The translations under genes were made by a program, and so were the position numbers. The notes below the pieces were generated by a model. That model was not told the DNA's origin. It ran no database searches and saw only the letters and a program-made list of their open reading frames with translations. Shown here one piece after another: positions 55,506-64,000 of a DNA stretch of 64,000 bases. Location of the stretch: contig CM027380.1 in NCBI GenBank assembly GCA_015680905.1, positions 49,388,001 to 49,452,000 on the forward strand, read 5' to 3'. Each line of letters starts with the position of its first letter. Positions within the stretch are counted from its first letter, which is position 1. The stretch is from Coptis chinensis. Taxonomy: Eukaryota > Streptophyta > Magnoliopsida > Ranunculales > Ranunculaceae.

Positions 55506-56820
55506 TATTGGTTTTACAAATATAGTATAGGACAATTAACATGCAAACAAAACTCTAACTATAAATTTCTAGATAGGCATATACGTTGACGTTTACGATA
55601 AACAAGCCTGATTATACTAGAATTTAAACTCCTCTGACAGAAGAGGCGAGGAGTGGAAGAAGGAGTACCTAAATGCCTCCTTGCTACACGTATGAATAGC
55701 GTCTTGTATATGCAATCTCAGTGTATTGAGGAAGTTAGAAACACCGAATAACTTGAAGAAATGGAAGTTTGGACTGACTTGTGAAAATCGGGCTGCTCCA
55801 GAAGAGGGCGCGGGGTGCTCTTAGAATTTTCCTGTGAAGGGGGCAGGTCACGCTCGTGCCTGAGGAAATTTTTAGTGAGTTGAGCACACGGGGGGGCGCT
55901 CAAAATTTGCCTGTGAAGGGTGCGGGTCGCGCTCAGGTGGAACTCGAGTTTATAGTGTTTTGAGCGTAGGTCGCGCTCAACCTTTGCCTTGTATGGGCGT
56001 AGGTAGCCCTCTCCAAAAAATTTGAAAATTTTACAGTAGTTTTTAAGACATCTATAAAGTAGCCTATAAATTTTCAGATCAATCGAAGCTATGAAAGTCC
56101 TTCTACTACCCTTCAAAGTTTGTGAAACAGTTTTCGGACACAATACAAATAACTGAATGGTTAACCAATCAAAACAGAGACATAAATCGCCAAACTTTTA
56201 GTGGAGACTCCTGACAGATCATGGGTATTCTTGTAAAAAGTTTAGAGCAATTGGAGCTTTACAAACTCTCCTTATTGGCTGTTGTTCCAGAAATTAAAAG
56301 TTAGCAAAACTGCAGAAACACACTAGAAACACTCCACTAGTTAGGAGGTCAAAACAAACCAAAAACTCGTCAAATATTTACTGAAAACTCCTGACTTAGG
56401 ATAGATACTACTGTAAAAAGGTTAAATTTTTTGGAACTGCCTAAGTAACCTTACTCGTCTGTTTTTCAAGAACTTACGGTTTGAAAACTGAAATGCAGCA
56501 CTGTAAAGATCGTATTTGTTCACAAGGTAAAACAATTAGGAAAATTTTGAAAATATTACAGTAAATCAATAACAACTTAAATATTATACCTGAAAATTTT
56601 CAGAATTTTTCGTAAATTTAAAAATACCTTTACCACAGTATTCTTCGCTATGATTCCGCAGACACAAGGGAGGGCGGGCGCGCTCTGTGCTTAAAACAGT
56701 GAACAATAACGAAAATATGAGAAAAAAGAAAGAAAAATGAAAAGGGTGGGTGGGTAGAGAATGGGGGATTGCCCCTTTGAATTCAAGCAATTGAATTCTT
56801 GTCTTGAACGAGACTAAGAT
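55506..56820 (-). other. 5' leader of element D
   Basis: No gene. GC-rich repeats at 55990-55790 (about four units of GAGCGCGACC...GCGCCC type), hairpin CCTCT-TCTGTC-AGAGG at 55646-55631. Homologous to the leader of C. Confidence 0.7.
55790..55990 (-). repeat. GC-rich leader repeats upstream of gag-like ORF, element D
   Basis: Minus strand units such as GAGCGCGACCTACGCTCAAA and GAGCGCGACCCGCACCCTTC; about 45-50 bases apart. Same family as 52680-52985. Confidence 0.7.
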
Positions 56821-56833
56821 GGCAGCGGCGCCA
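56821..56833 (-). other. Primer binding site of element D
   Basis: TGGCGCCGCTGCC on the minus strand, two bases inside the 5' LTR. Confidence 0.85.
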
Positions 56834-56835
56834 TT

Positions 56836-58366
56836 TGATAACCCGTAAAAACTCAATTAGATTACTCTAACCTTATTCTTACAGTATCAACTATTTATTT
56901 CCTACTCTCACATACAGATTCATGCAATATATATAGAGTATAGATTCGTTCCACTCTTAACTCTCAAGACTTAAACAAATTCAATTGAGCAAACACAAGG
57001 AACAATGGTGAGAGCAATAATTATAGATGTGAATTTATACTATGAGATAATACTATCAATTGACCTTATACTAATAGTAACTAAAGTAATTAAATATAGA
57101 TGAATCAAATATGGATAAAGAATTAGAGGAATTTGATTCCACCTTGAATTCAACTCAATAACTTAGCATAGATTGTTGTAATCCAATTCTTACGTTCTTA
57201 CGATAAGAATTGGTCGTTCTAATCCCTAATCATTCATGACAGTCTCTACTGACTAATGACTAGCATGTGAGGAATTTCTATCCATTCTCATGGCGAATCA
57301 ACTCCCTTCTAGAGTGGAATAGACTCTTACAACGATTCTACACTACACAATCAAGTTTTAATCAAGGCTTCATCAAACCCCTCTAATGGAGGTTTAGCCT
57401 TGATTCATCAAACTATCATTTCCCAATGAAATTAAACTAGACATCATATAAAGGTTCTAACTTTACTAAATTGAACTAAACAATAATTCAAATCTAAATT
57501 AACAACTAAGAAATCATTAACGACTAAGAATCGAAATTAGATCTAAGTAATTTTAAATAACAAAATCAAAATTATGAAGAACTAACTATTTTATTGATCG
57601 AATGAATAATAAACAATGATTCAAATAACTAAATTAATAATATACTTTGTTCTAAACTAATTACTTGAACATAAAACTAGATCTAAAACAAGATATGGAA
57701 AACTAATTAATAAACTAATTAAAAATTCTCAAAACTAGATCTAGAACTATCTCTAATGGCTACCTCCTATCTATTCTAAGTATTTCTTCAGAGCTAAGTC
57801 TTGTGTGTGGAAATGGAAGAGACCAGATCCACATTTTCATGCAAGAGCTTAGGAGCCATGTTTTGGGCCGGAAAATCGAGCCCAAAACACAATCTCTTCA
57901 GTCCACAGGATCCTTTTCAATTGGATCTAACTTCAGTAGGCTTTTAATCCACTTTCACTTCTCTAATTAGGTCAAAGTTTAAACCATTGGAAAGCTCTTT
58001 CCGAGCCGGTCGTTTTGACATAAGGTACGCCCAATTCCGAGGCCTGAGTCCAAAGATATGGTCTTCGTAAGTTCTACTGACTTTTGTGTAATGTTTCTGC
58101 CCACGTTGACTTTGACTTTTCAGCTTTTGATCGGGCTTTACAAAGGCTTTTTCTCCTTGAATCTTGGCCTTTACTCACAAAACTTCTTAGCAACCAACCC
58201 TTGCTCCTTTATCTCGCCAAAGTGGCACATTTCTGCACATAATTGACTTCAATGCCTGAAATACATAAAAGCACGTAATCAACATTAACTCTTATTTATT
58301 ACTCACATAATTGGTCTAAAAGTATTATTGTTAAGGGGTTAAAACTACAGTTTTGGGCTCTTATCA
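56836..58366 (-). repeat. 5' LTR of element D
   Basis: On the + strand begins TGATAACCCG and ends GGGCTCTTATCA; same family as the G LTR, including GGTTTAGCC-type strings near 57389. No second copy belonging to D is present. Confidence 0.85.
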
Positions 58367-59290
58367 CCTGACCAATAATACCCTTGGGCGATTGCTTTAT
58401 GAGCCAGAGATTGTGCTCTTGCGTGGTTGCCACATTCACCTTTGTGAATTTCATCGAAAATGAGTTGGCCTTCACGTGGAGTCCTCCTATGGATTTATGG
58501 AACAATCGTCCGTTGATTAAGGTGTATCTGGGAGCTCGGAATTTTATGGCACGCGAATTCTTTGCTTCTGCTGGGAGCTCCCCATGTAGAATAAATTTCA
58601 GAAATGGGCCTATCCAAGATTGAGTGATCTCTTCTTCGGATGAGGGCTGAAAGTTTGTGAGGTTGTTGACACTTTCTTGCTGGTAGGCGAGTCTCTCTAA
58701 GATGTCAATGTAGACTGTGTTGGGACATGCATCCTGGGTTTTTGAGGCTAAGAAAGCCAAACTGTCTGCATGTCTGTTGTTTTCTCGGGGAATGTGTTCT
58801 AAAGAGAATGTTTTGAACGAGCTGATGATGTCATTGACGACCTGATCATACTTAGCCAGGTTTTCTCTGTTTGTTACATACTCTTTGGTGATCTGCTTGA
58901 TGATTAGTTGTGAGTCACTGTGAGCTTTTAGCTTCTGGACTTGTAGTTGTTGTGCCATGCGGAGGCCTGTGATCAACGCTTCATATTCCACTTCATTGTT
59001 TGATGTTGCAAAATCGATCTTGATTGACTTCTGTAGTTGTGTTCCTTCTGGTGAACTTAACATAGCCCCCAGTCCACTATCGCTATTGTTGCACGCTCCA
59101 TCTATGTAGAGGTGCCATGTGTCTGGGGTGGTTGGTTGATGGAATGTAGTGATGGGCTCGGGTTCCCAGTGGACATCTTCGACCTGGCCTTTGCGAGACA
59201 TTCTGGGAACGAATTCGATGTGATGCTCACCATGTTCTTCAGCCCACTTGGCCATGCGGGCTGTTTTGTTGTTAGAACTCAAGACCTATT
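58367..59290 (-). pseudogene. pol: Second RNase H (archaeal-type) domain of element E pol
   Basis: Open from 59282 leftwards. Words: MAKWAEEHGEHHIEFVPR, then WHLYIDGACNNSDSGLGAML (first Asp), ATSNNEVEYEALITGLRMAQ (Glu), AHSDSQLIIKQITKEYV (Asp), and IPRENNRHADSLAFLAS (last Asp). DGA, NNEVEYEAL and HAD are the signature of the extra RNase H of Tat-lineage elements, located between the ordinary RNase H and integrase. After KFILHGELPAEAKNSRA and the start of an integrase-like N-terminus (INGRLFHKS), the frame breaks and then runs into the LTR of D at 58366. Confidence 0.85.
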
Positions 59291-60204
59291 TGATGGGTAC
59301 ATCCGTGATGAACTTGATGTTGTGAGCCTAGAAGTAAGGTTAGAACTTTTGAGCAGAGTAGAGCAAAGACAACATTATTTTCTCTAATGCTGAGTAATGT
59401 TTTTATGCATCTACCAATGTCTTGCTGGTGAAGTAGACTGGTTTTTCGATTCCCTCGCTTTCTCAAAATAGGACCGAGTTGATGGCACAGTCATTAGTTG
59501 CGAGGTAAAGCCCCAGTGTCTCTCCTTCAGTTGGTTTGGACAGGACGGGCGGAGTTGATAAGTAAGCTTTCAGGTCGTTGAAAGCTTTGTCACATTCGTC
59601 TGTCCATGTGAATGTTGCTCCATTCTTTAGTATTTGTAGGAATGGTCTGCACTTGTTAGATGCACGTGAGATGAATCTGTTAAGGGCTGAAACCATGCCA
59701 GATAGCTTATAGATTTGTTGTTTGGAAGTTGGTTCTGGCATTTCAAGGAGAGCTCGTATCTGTTCTGGGTTTGGTTCGATGCGCCTTTGTGGAACGAGGT
59801 ATCTTAAGAATTTCCCTGAAGCTACCCCAAATACACATTTTGCTAGGTTGAGCTTCATTTTGTTAGCACAATCTTTCAAAGGCTTCTTGTAGGTGGGAAA
59901 TATAATCTTTAACCTTTTCACTTTTGACTACCATGTCATCTATGTAGACTTCCATGGTGTCGCCCAGCAAGTCTTTGAACATCTTTGTGACCAGTCTTTG
60001 GTAGGTTGCACCTGCGTTCTTTAAGCCGAATGGTAGGAGGTTGTAGCAGAACTTTCCTTGTTCGGTTATAAAGGACATCTTTTCCTGGTCTTCCTCTGCA
60101 AGTGGTATTTGATTGTACCCACTATATGCGTCCATGAACGATAAGAGTTCATGTTCACAAGTTTGATCTACCAGTATGTCAATTCTTGGAAGGGGGAAGC
60201 TGTC
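59291..60204 (-). pseudogene. pol: Reverse transcriptase and first RNase H of element E
   Basis: From the right: DSFPLPRIDILVD (60204-60165), MDAYSGYNQIPLAEEDQEKM, FCYNLLPFGLKNAGATYQRL, then the catalytic VYIDDMVVKSEKVKDYI (about 59965-59915). After a shift: MKLNLAKCVFGVASGKFL, RIEPNPEQIRALLEMPEPTS, then the degenerate RNase H start TLGLYLATNDCAINSVL. YIDDM(V/L)VKS is usual in Tat elements. The N-terminal half of RT and all gag-protease are missing because an LTR begins at 60205. Confidence 0.9.
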
Positions 60205-61366
60205 TGATAAGAGCCCAAAACTGTAGTTTTAGCCCAATTATGTGAGTAATAATTAAGAGTTAATACTGATTATGTGTTTTTATGCATTTCAGGCGTAAAA
60301 GTCCATTATGTGCAGAAATGTGCCACTTTAGCGAGATAAAGGAGCAAAGGTCAGTTGCTAAGGAGTTCTGTGATTAAAGGCCAAGATTCAAGAACACAAA
60401 GCCTTTCTAAAGCCTGGTCAAAAGCTGAAAAGTCGACACGCGCGTAAAATGCAACTCAAAGTCGGTAAGAATTTCGAAGGCTGTATCTTTGGACTCAGAC
60501 CTCGGAATTGGGCCTACCTTATGTCAAAACGACCGGCTCGGAAAGAGATTTCCAATGTTCTAAGCCTTGACCCAATCAGAGGAGCATAAGTGGACAAAAC
60601 GTCTGTTGAAGCCAACTGCAGCTGAATAGGCCTTTTTGGACTAAAGAATTGGGTTTTGGGCCTGATTCTCTGGCCCAAAACATGGCTCCAAGCCCATGCA
60701 CGATTTTTGGATCTGAAAGTATAAAAACCAAAGTTTAGCTCTTTGTTAATGGTAGCTAGTTAGACCTAACACAATATAGATAATTCTAGATCTAGTTTCC
60801 AGTATTTTGATTAAGTTTTAGTTCCATTTTCAATTCTTGTTTTAGATTAAGTCTTTGAATCATTGTTCTTGATTGATTAGATAAATAAAATAGTTATTTT
60901 GTCAATTTCGATTTTTGTCATCTCAATTTATAGATCTAGTTTTAATTCTTGTTGATTATCATTTCGTAGTTTAAGTAGATTGAAACATTGTTAGTTAATT
61001 TAGTTAAGTTAGAATTTTAATATGATGTGTAGTTATAATTCAATGGGAAATAATGGTTTGATGACTCAAGGCTAAAACCTCCATTAGAGGGGTTGGTGAA
61101 GCCTTGATGAAAACTTAGTGGTATAGTGTAGAAGCATTGTAGAATCTATTCCAATCTAGAAGGTCGTGATTCGCCATGAGAATGGGTGGACGACCTCACA
61201 TGCTAGTTAGTATTCGGTAGAAATGCCATGAACACTAGGGATTAGAACTCGAATTTCTTGCCGTAAGAACGTAAGAATCGAGATACAAGAATCTATGCTA
61301 GGTTATTAAGTTGGATTCGAGGTGGATTCAATTCCCCTCTAATCCTTTATCTAGATTCAAAAACTA
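60205..61366 (+). repeat. Truncated LTR (TGATAAG family), 5' part
   Basis: Starts TGATAAGAGCCC inside RT of element E; TATA-like AGTATAAAAACC at 60719. It follows the G LTR as far as CTTTATCTAGATT, then stops at about 61366 where CACTA sequence begins. About 300 bases of the LTR end are missing. No internal region follows. Confidence 0.8.
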
Positions 61367-61375
61367 GTTTTCTAC

Positions 61376-61678
61376 TCACGAGAATCACATGACAGCAGTT
61401 GGTATGTGGTTTTTAAAGCACCTTCTCGTGGATTCCGTGATTTTGAATGTAGTACGGAGGAGGACCTTAGCAATGTGCCTGCACCACCACCTTTTGCAAG
61501 TGTGGAGCTAGTTAATGACATCGAAGGTGACGTAGAAGGCGAAGTCTATAAGCATCAAGATTGTGAGGGAACTTGGGTGCTACAAAAAAAAAAAGAAATA
61601 GAGTGTAATTGGGTCTGTTTGTTTTCATTTTGTCCATTTAGACTGATTATTATGTGGTTTTTATTTTTGTCTATTTAG
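61376..61678 (+). pseudogene. C-terminal end of TNPD-type CACTA transposase
   Basis: In frame with WYVVFKAPSRGFRDFECSTE (about 61403-61462) and VPAPPPFASVELVNDIEGDV, then EGTWVL. The W-x-VV-(F/L)-K-(A/T)-P-R-x-(F/L)-x-(D) pattern is like the end of the DUF4216 region of plant TNP2-like proteins. The upstream catalytic part is missing, so this is a relic. Stop at 61678. Confidence 0.6.
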
Positions 61679-61842
61679 TTATTGACTTTATTTTGTTTTG
61701 TGAGTGCTTCTTATAATGGTGCAAGGCATGTTGTGTTATGGTGATGATCAAATTATGTACTTTATTTTATCTAAGTGCCATGTATATGATTGTTTTGTTT
61801 TTTGCTATACGTATTTTCTAATCTTTTCAATGCATGTGAAGA

Positions 61843-63955
61843 ATGACAAAGGAAAAGACTAGAGAACTAACCCCGGTAAGATATTTGATTCTCTCTCAAT
61901 TTTTTATTCGTCTTTGTATTTGTAGTATTTTAATATTTTCTTCTGTTTGTTTGGATTTTCTAGTACCAAAAAGCGGCAAGAGCTAAGGTTCAAAAGTTTA
62001 AAAGAGCACTTGTAGAAGCATCTAAGAAAAGTGGGCGTGCACATTCAGGTTTGTGTATATTGTTAATTTCCACTTAGAAAAATAATTATGCTTCGGTTGT
62101 GATTGTGTCATTAAGGTGTGGTTGTGAGTATATTATACCAATTTATTTTGTCATGTACAAGGTTCCAAAAGTCAAAATAAAGTTTATGGTAAGAAAGTTC
62201 AAGTGGAAAGGTTGCCAAGGGATCAACCAAATAAAAATTAGGATATGGAAAAGCTACCAAGTGAGCAACAAAATGGAAATCATGACCTGGAAATGGAAGA
62301 TGACGAATGGTTGGAAAACCACTGTGAACATGACTACGAAGGAGAAGGTAATGCATCAGAAGGTTCGAATGATCCTCAACTAGCCAACACCAGGGGGCCG
62401 ACAAAACTGAATCAATTGGATCCAAAAAGCTCAAAAAAACTTTTGCTTGACTTTAATGAAAAAGGTCTACCTATAGGTCCTAATTCGAACTTATACAGCA
62501 GTTACTTTGGCAAAGTAGCAAGGGATCGCGCTCCAATTGGCTATCCTACTTGGCATAAAGTAACACCTGAGATTAAGTACAAAATGTGGACTGTTATAAA
62601 GGTAAATTTCTTTATTTACATATCAAGTTATATATTATTAAAGAAATATAGTAATATTTGTTTATGCATCTTTTACAAAGACATTTTGTAGCACCGAGCG
62701 TGCTAGAAAAACAGACTTTTAAGTCTATTGGGAAGCTCTGGCATGGGTTCAAAACAAAATTGAGATCAGGAATTTATGATGTATATGATACTGACCAAGC
62801 TAGAATTGCGCATTGTCCAACTGATGTAAAGTTACCTGATTGGAAAGCATTTATTGCAAATTGTTCACGCGAAGGATACAAGGTATTCATCATATATTAT
62901 ATTGGTTATAAAATCCATTTTGCATATCAAGACTCATATATTATTTTTTTGTAGAAACTAAGGGAAAATGGGAAGAAGGCAGTTCAACACCACAAGATGC
63001 CCCATACTTGTAGTCGTAAAGGTTATGCAAGATTGGAAGATGAGTTGGTAATTGAATGATCTATTTTTGACTTGTGAACATTTTCCCCCTTAAGAGTACT
63101 TAATATATATGTGAAATGTTTTATTTCCTTGTTCTGTAGAGACGTAAAAAGGGTAAGGTTGGTAAGCCCATTACAAAGGTAATCAGATGGGTTGCAGGCC
63201 ACAAGAGGAAAAACGGAGAACTAGTAAATGAGTTTGCTAAAGAGAAAATAGTATGTCCTTCACTATTCATAAAATATTTTCTAAGATAAAAGGCATGCTT
63301 ATTCGATTTTCATGCGACTCTAGTTATATTTTTTATTCTTGTTGTTGTTGTTGTTGTTGCTGTTATAGGATAAGTTGAATGAAATAGATTGTGATATAGA
63401 ATGTGGAAGAGGAGATGCCCTCTCACAAGTTTTAGGTCCTGATCCTAATGGGCGTGTGCGTGGAGTGGGATATGGAGTTACTCCATCTACTTTGTATGGT
63501 ATCCAACAATGCAATGGGAGAATGAGTGAATTGCGGGGAGAAATATGATCTTTGTATTGGAAGAAATGTCTTATGTCAAGAAACTTGTTGCCAAACTATT
63601 GAATAGTGAAGAGGTATTCAAATTTGTTTGGGGATTCCATATATACTTTTGTTTTGATTTACTAACATCAAAATTATTTTCAGCCAAACCATTAGATGCA
63701 TTCAACCTTCTCTAGAGGTGGCAATGAACCCTCAAAGTCCATCTTCCCAAAGCAATCACAATCTAAATTCTGTATGTATACAATGTTGGATTCTATTTTT
63801 TTTTTTAAAATTTCAAATTCCTAGATTTACATTTATATTATTGTTTCCTTATATTCATACAGGGACGGACTAAATCGAAAGATGTGTCTACTGAAAGATC
63901 TCTTGAGGGTCGACGTGACCACCAAAGTCCATCTGCCCCAAGCAATCAAAATTCA
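61843..63955 (+). pseudogene. TnpA-like gene of CACTA element (Transposase_24 family), multi-exon
   Basis: Inferred exons with GT-AG borders: 61843-61875 (MTKEKTRELTP), 61964-62048, 62162-62601, about 62681-62882, 62955-63047, 63140-63250, 63369-63613, 63684-63771, 63863-63955. Family words: DEWLENHCEHDYEGEG (acidic), PDPKSSKKLLLDFNEKGLPI-like, SIGKLWHGFKTKL, LPDWKAFIANCSREGYK, KAVQHHKMPHTCSRKGYARL, WVAGHKRKNGELVNEFAKEK, LGPDPNGRVRGVGYGVTPST. These fit Transposase_24 (PF03004), the DNA-binding accessory protein of En/Spm elements. One in-frame TAG near 62242, a phase problem at the fourth exon and a one-base shift near 63543 indicate decay, or mis-set borders. It likely continues past the window. 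Confidence 0.75.
63339..63360. repeat. TTG microsatellite in TnpA-like intron
   Basis: Seven TTG units directly upstream of the acceptor TTATAG at 63363-63368. Confidence 0.85.
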
Positions 63956-64000
63956 GTAAGTTTTCCATGTTAAATCCTATTTCATTAAATTTGAAAATTT

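Larger units (their letters stand above)
39949..58366 (-). mobile_element. Element D: non-autonomous Athila-like element, 3' truncated, interrupted by C
   Basis: Minus strand. 5' LTR 56836-58366, PBS 56833-56821, GC-rich leader, short gag-like ORF with zinc knuckles, promoter and leader of ORF2, ORF2 (52609-52240 and 42182-41614, split by element C), 3' noncoding region. It stops at about 39949 inside the conserved 3' region, just past the palindrome, and has no 3' LTR. No protease, RT, RNase H or integrase. It lies in pol of element E. Confidence 0.82.
27841..60204 (-). mobile_element. Element E: Tat-like Ty3/gypsy retrotransposon, truncated and interrupted
   Basis: On the minus strand: RT (60204-59291), a second archaeal-type RNase H domain (about 59150-58700) and, further left, an antisense ORF on the + strand (28503-39626) with a Transposase_28-like part and a coiled coil, then a polypurine tract and LTR-like end near 28106-27841. 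RT plus an extra RNase H and an antisense ORF between pol and the 3' LTR are known features of the Tat lineage (for example Retand, RIRE2 and Grande). It is interrupted by H and D (which contains C) and cut on the right by an LTR. Integrase is missing; its place is the junction at 39949. Confidence 0.75.
61367..64000 (+). mobile_element. CACTA (En/Spm) transposon fragment
   Basis: The end of a TNPD-type transposase gene (61376-61678) followed by a TnpA-like multi-exon gene (61843-63955 and probably beyond). Two such genes in this order are known for En/Spm-type elements. The left part is lost at the junction with the LTR; the right end is outside the window. Terminal CACTA repeats are not visible. 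Confidence 0.8.

Noticed and set aside
1-64000. tRNA, rRNA or host single-copy genes
   Set aside because: No cloverleaf-like or rRNA strings and no host gene family recognised; the only tRNA-related sequences are the primer binding sites.

Overview
The window is a block of nested transposable elements from a flowering plant nuclear genome, probably pericentromeric or otherwise heterochromatic. Evidence is several Ty3/gypsy LTR retrotransposons (mostly Athila-like, one Tat-like), an En/Spm (CACTA) transposon, GT-AG introns, and no ordinary host gene. I cannot name the species. Almost every coding region carries stops and small indels, so nearly all are called pseudogenes.

Layout. Left block: positions 1-795 are the 3' part of an LTR that abuts an integrase gene. 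That integrase belongs to element G (796-27060, + strand: integrase, ORF1, ORF2, 3' LTR). Element A (1391-19362, + strand, about 18 kb, target duplication AAAGC) lies inside G's integrase. A carries gag, protease, RT, RNase H, integrase and, after pol, ORF1a, a 39-residue predicted membrane protein, ORF1b and ORF2. Right block: a Tat-like element E on the minus strand runs from about 27841 to 60204. It is recognised by RT plus a second RNase H domain and by an antisense, intron-containing ORF of the Transposase_28/coiled-coil type. E is interrupted three times: by H (28892-37769, minus) in the antisense ORF; by D (39949-58366, minus) in pol, with C (42183-52239, +, target duplication ATAGC) inside D's ORF2; and by an LTR fragment (60205-about 61366) in RT. 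The last 2.6 kb is a CACTA fragment: the end of a TNPD-type gene and a multi-exon TnpA-like gene.

How the parts relate. A, C, D, G and H are one broad Athila-like group: LTRs start TGATAAG, the intact PBSs (A, D, H) start TGGCGCC, the protease motif is DLGA, and a 3' noncoding region is shared. C, D and H have lost RT, RNase H and integrase and look non-autonomous. H has instead acquired what looks like a Copia-type gag fragment. G and A retain two kinds of extra ORF after integrase; C and D retain only the second kind (ORF2).

Main novelty candidate: ORF2 looks like a gene within the element. C, D and G share, in order, a TATA-like box, a C/A/T-rich start region, a GC-rich leader with tandem GAGCGCGAC...GCGCCC units, ORF2, and a 3' hairpin followed by a G-tract resembling the polypurine tract. 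The same GC-rich leader also precedes gag in C and D. The hairpin keeps the loop GAGGAC while its stem changes in a compensatory way. C and D have lost most coding modules but kept these cis elements. All of this comes from reading the sequence; no database search or folding program was run.
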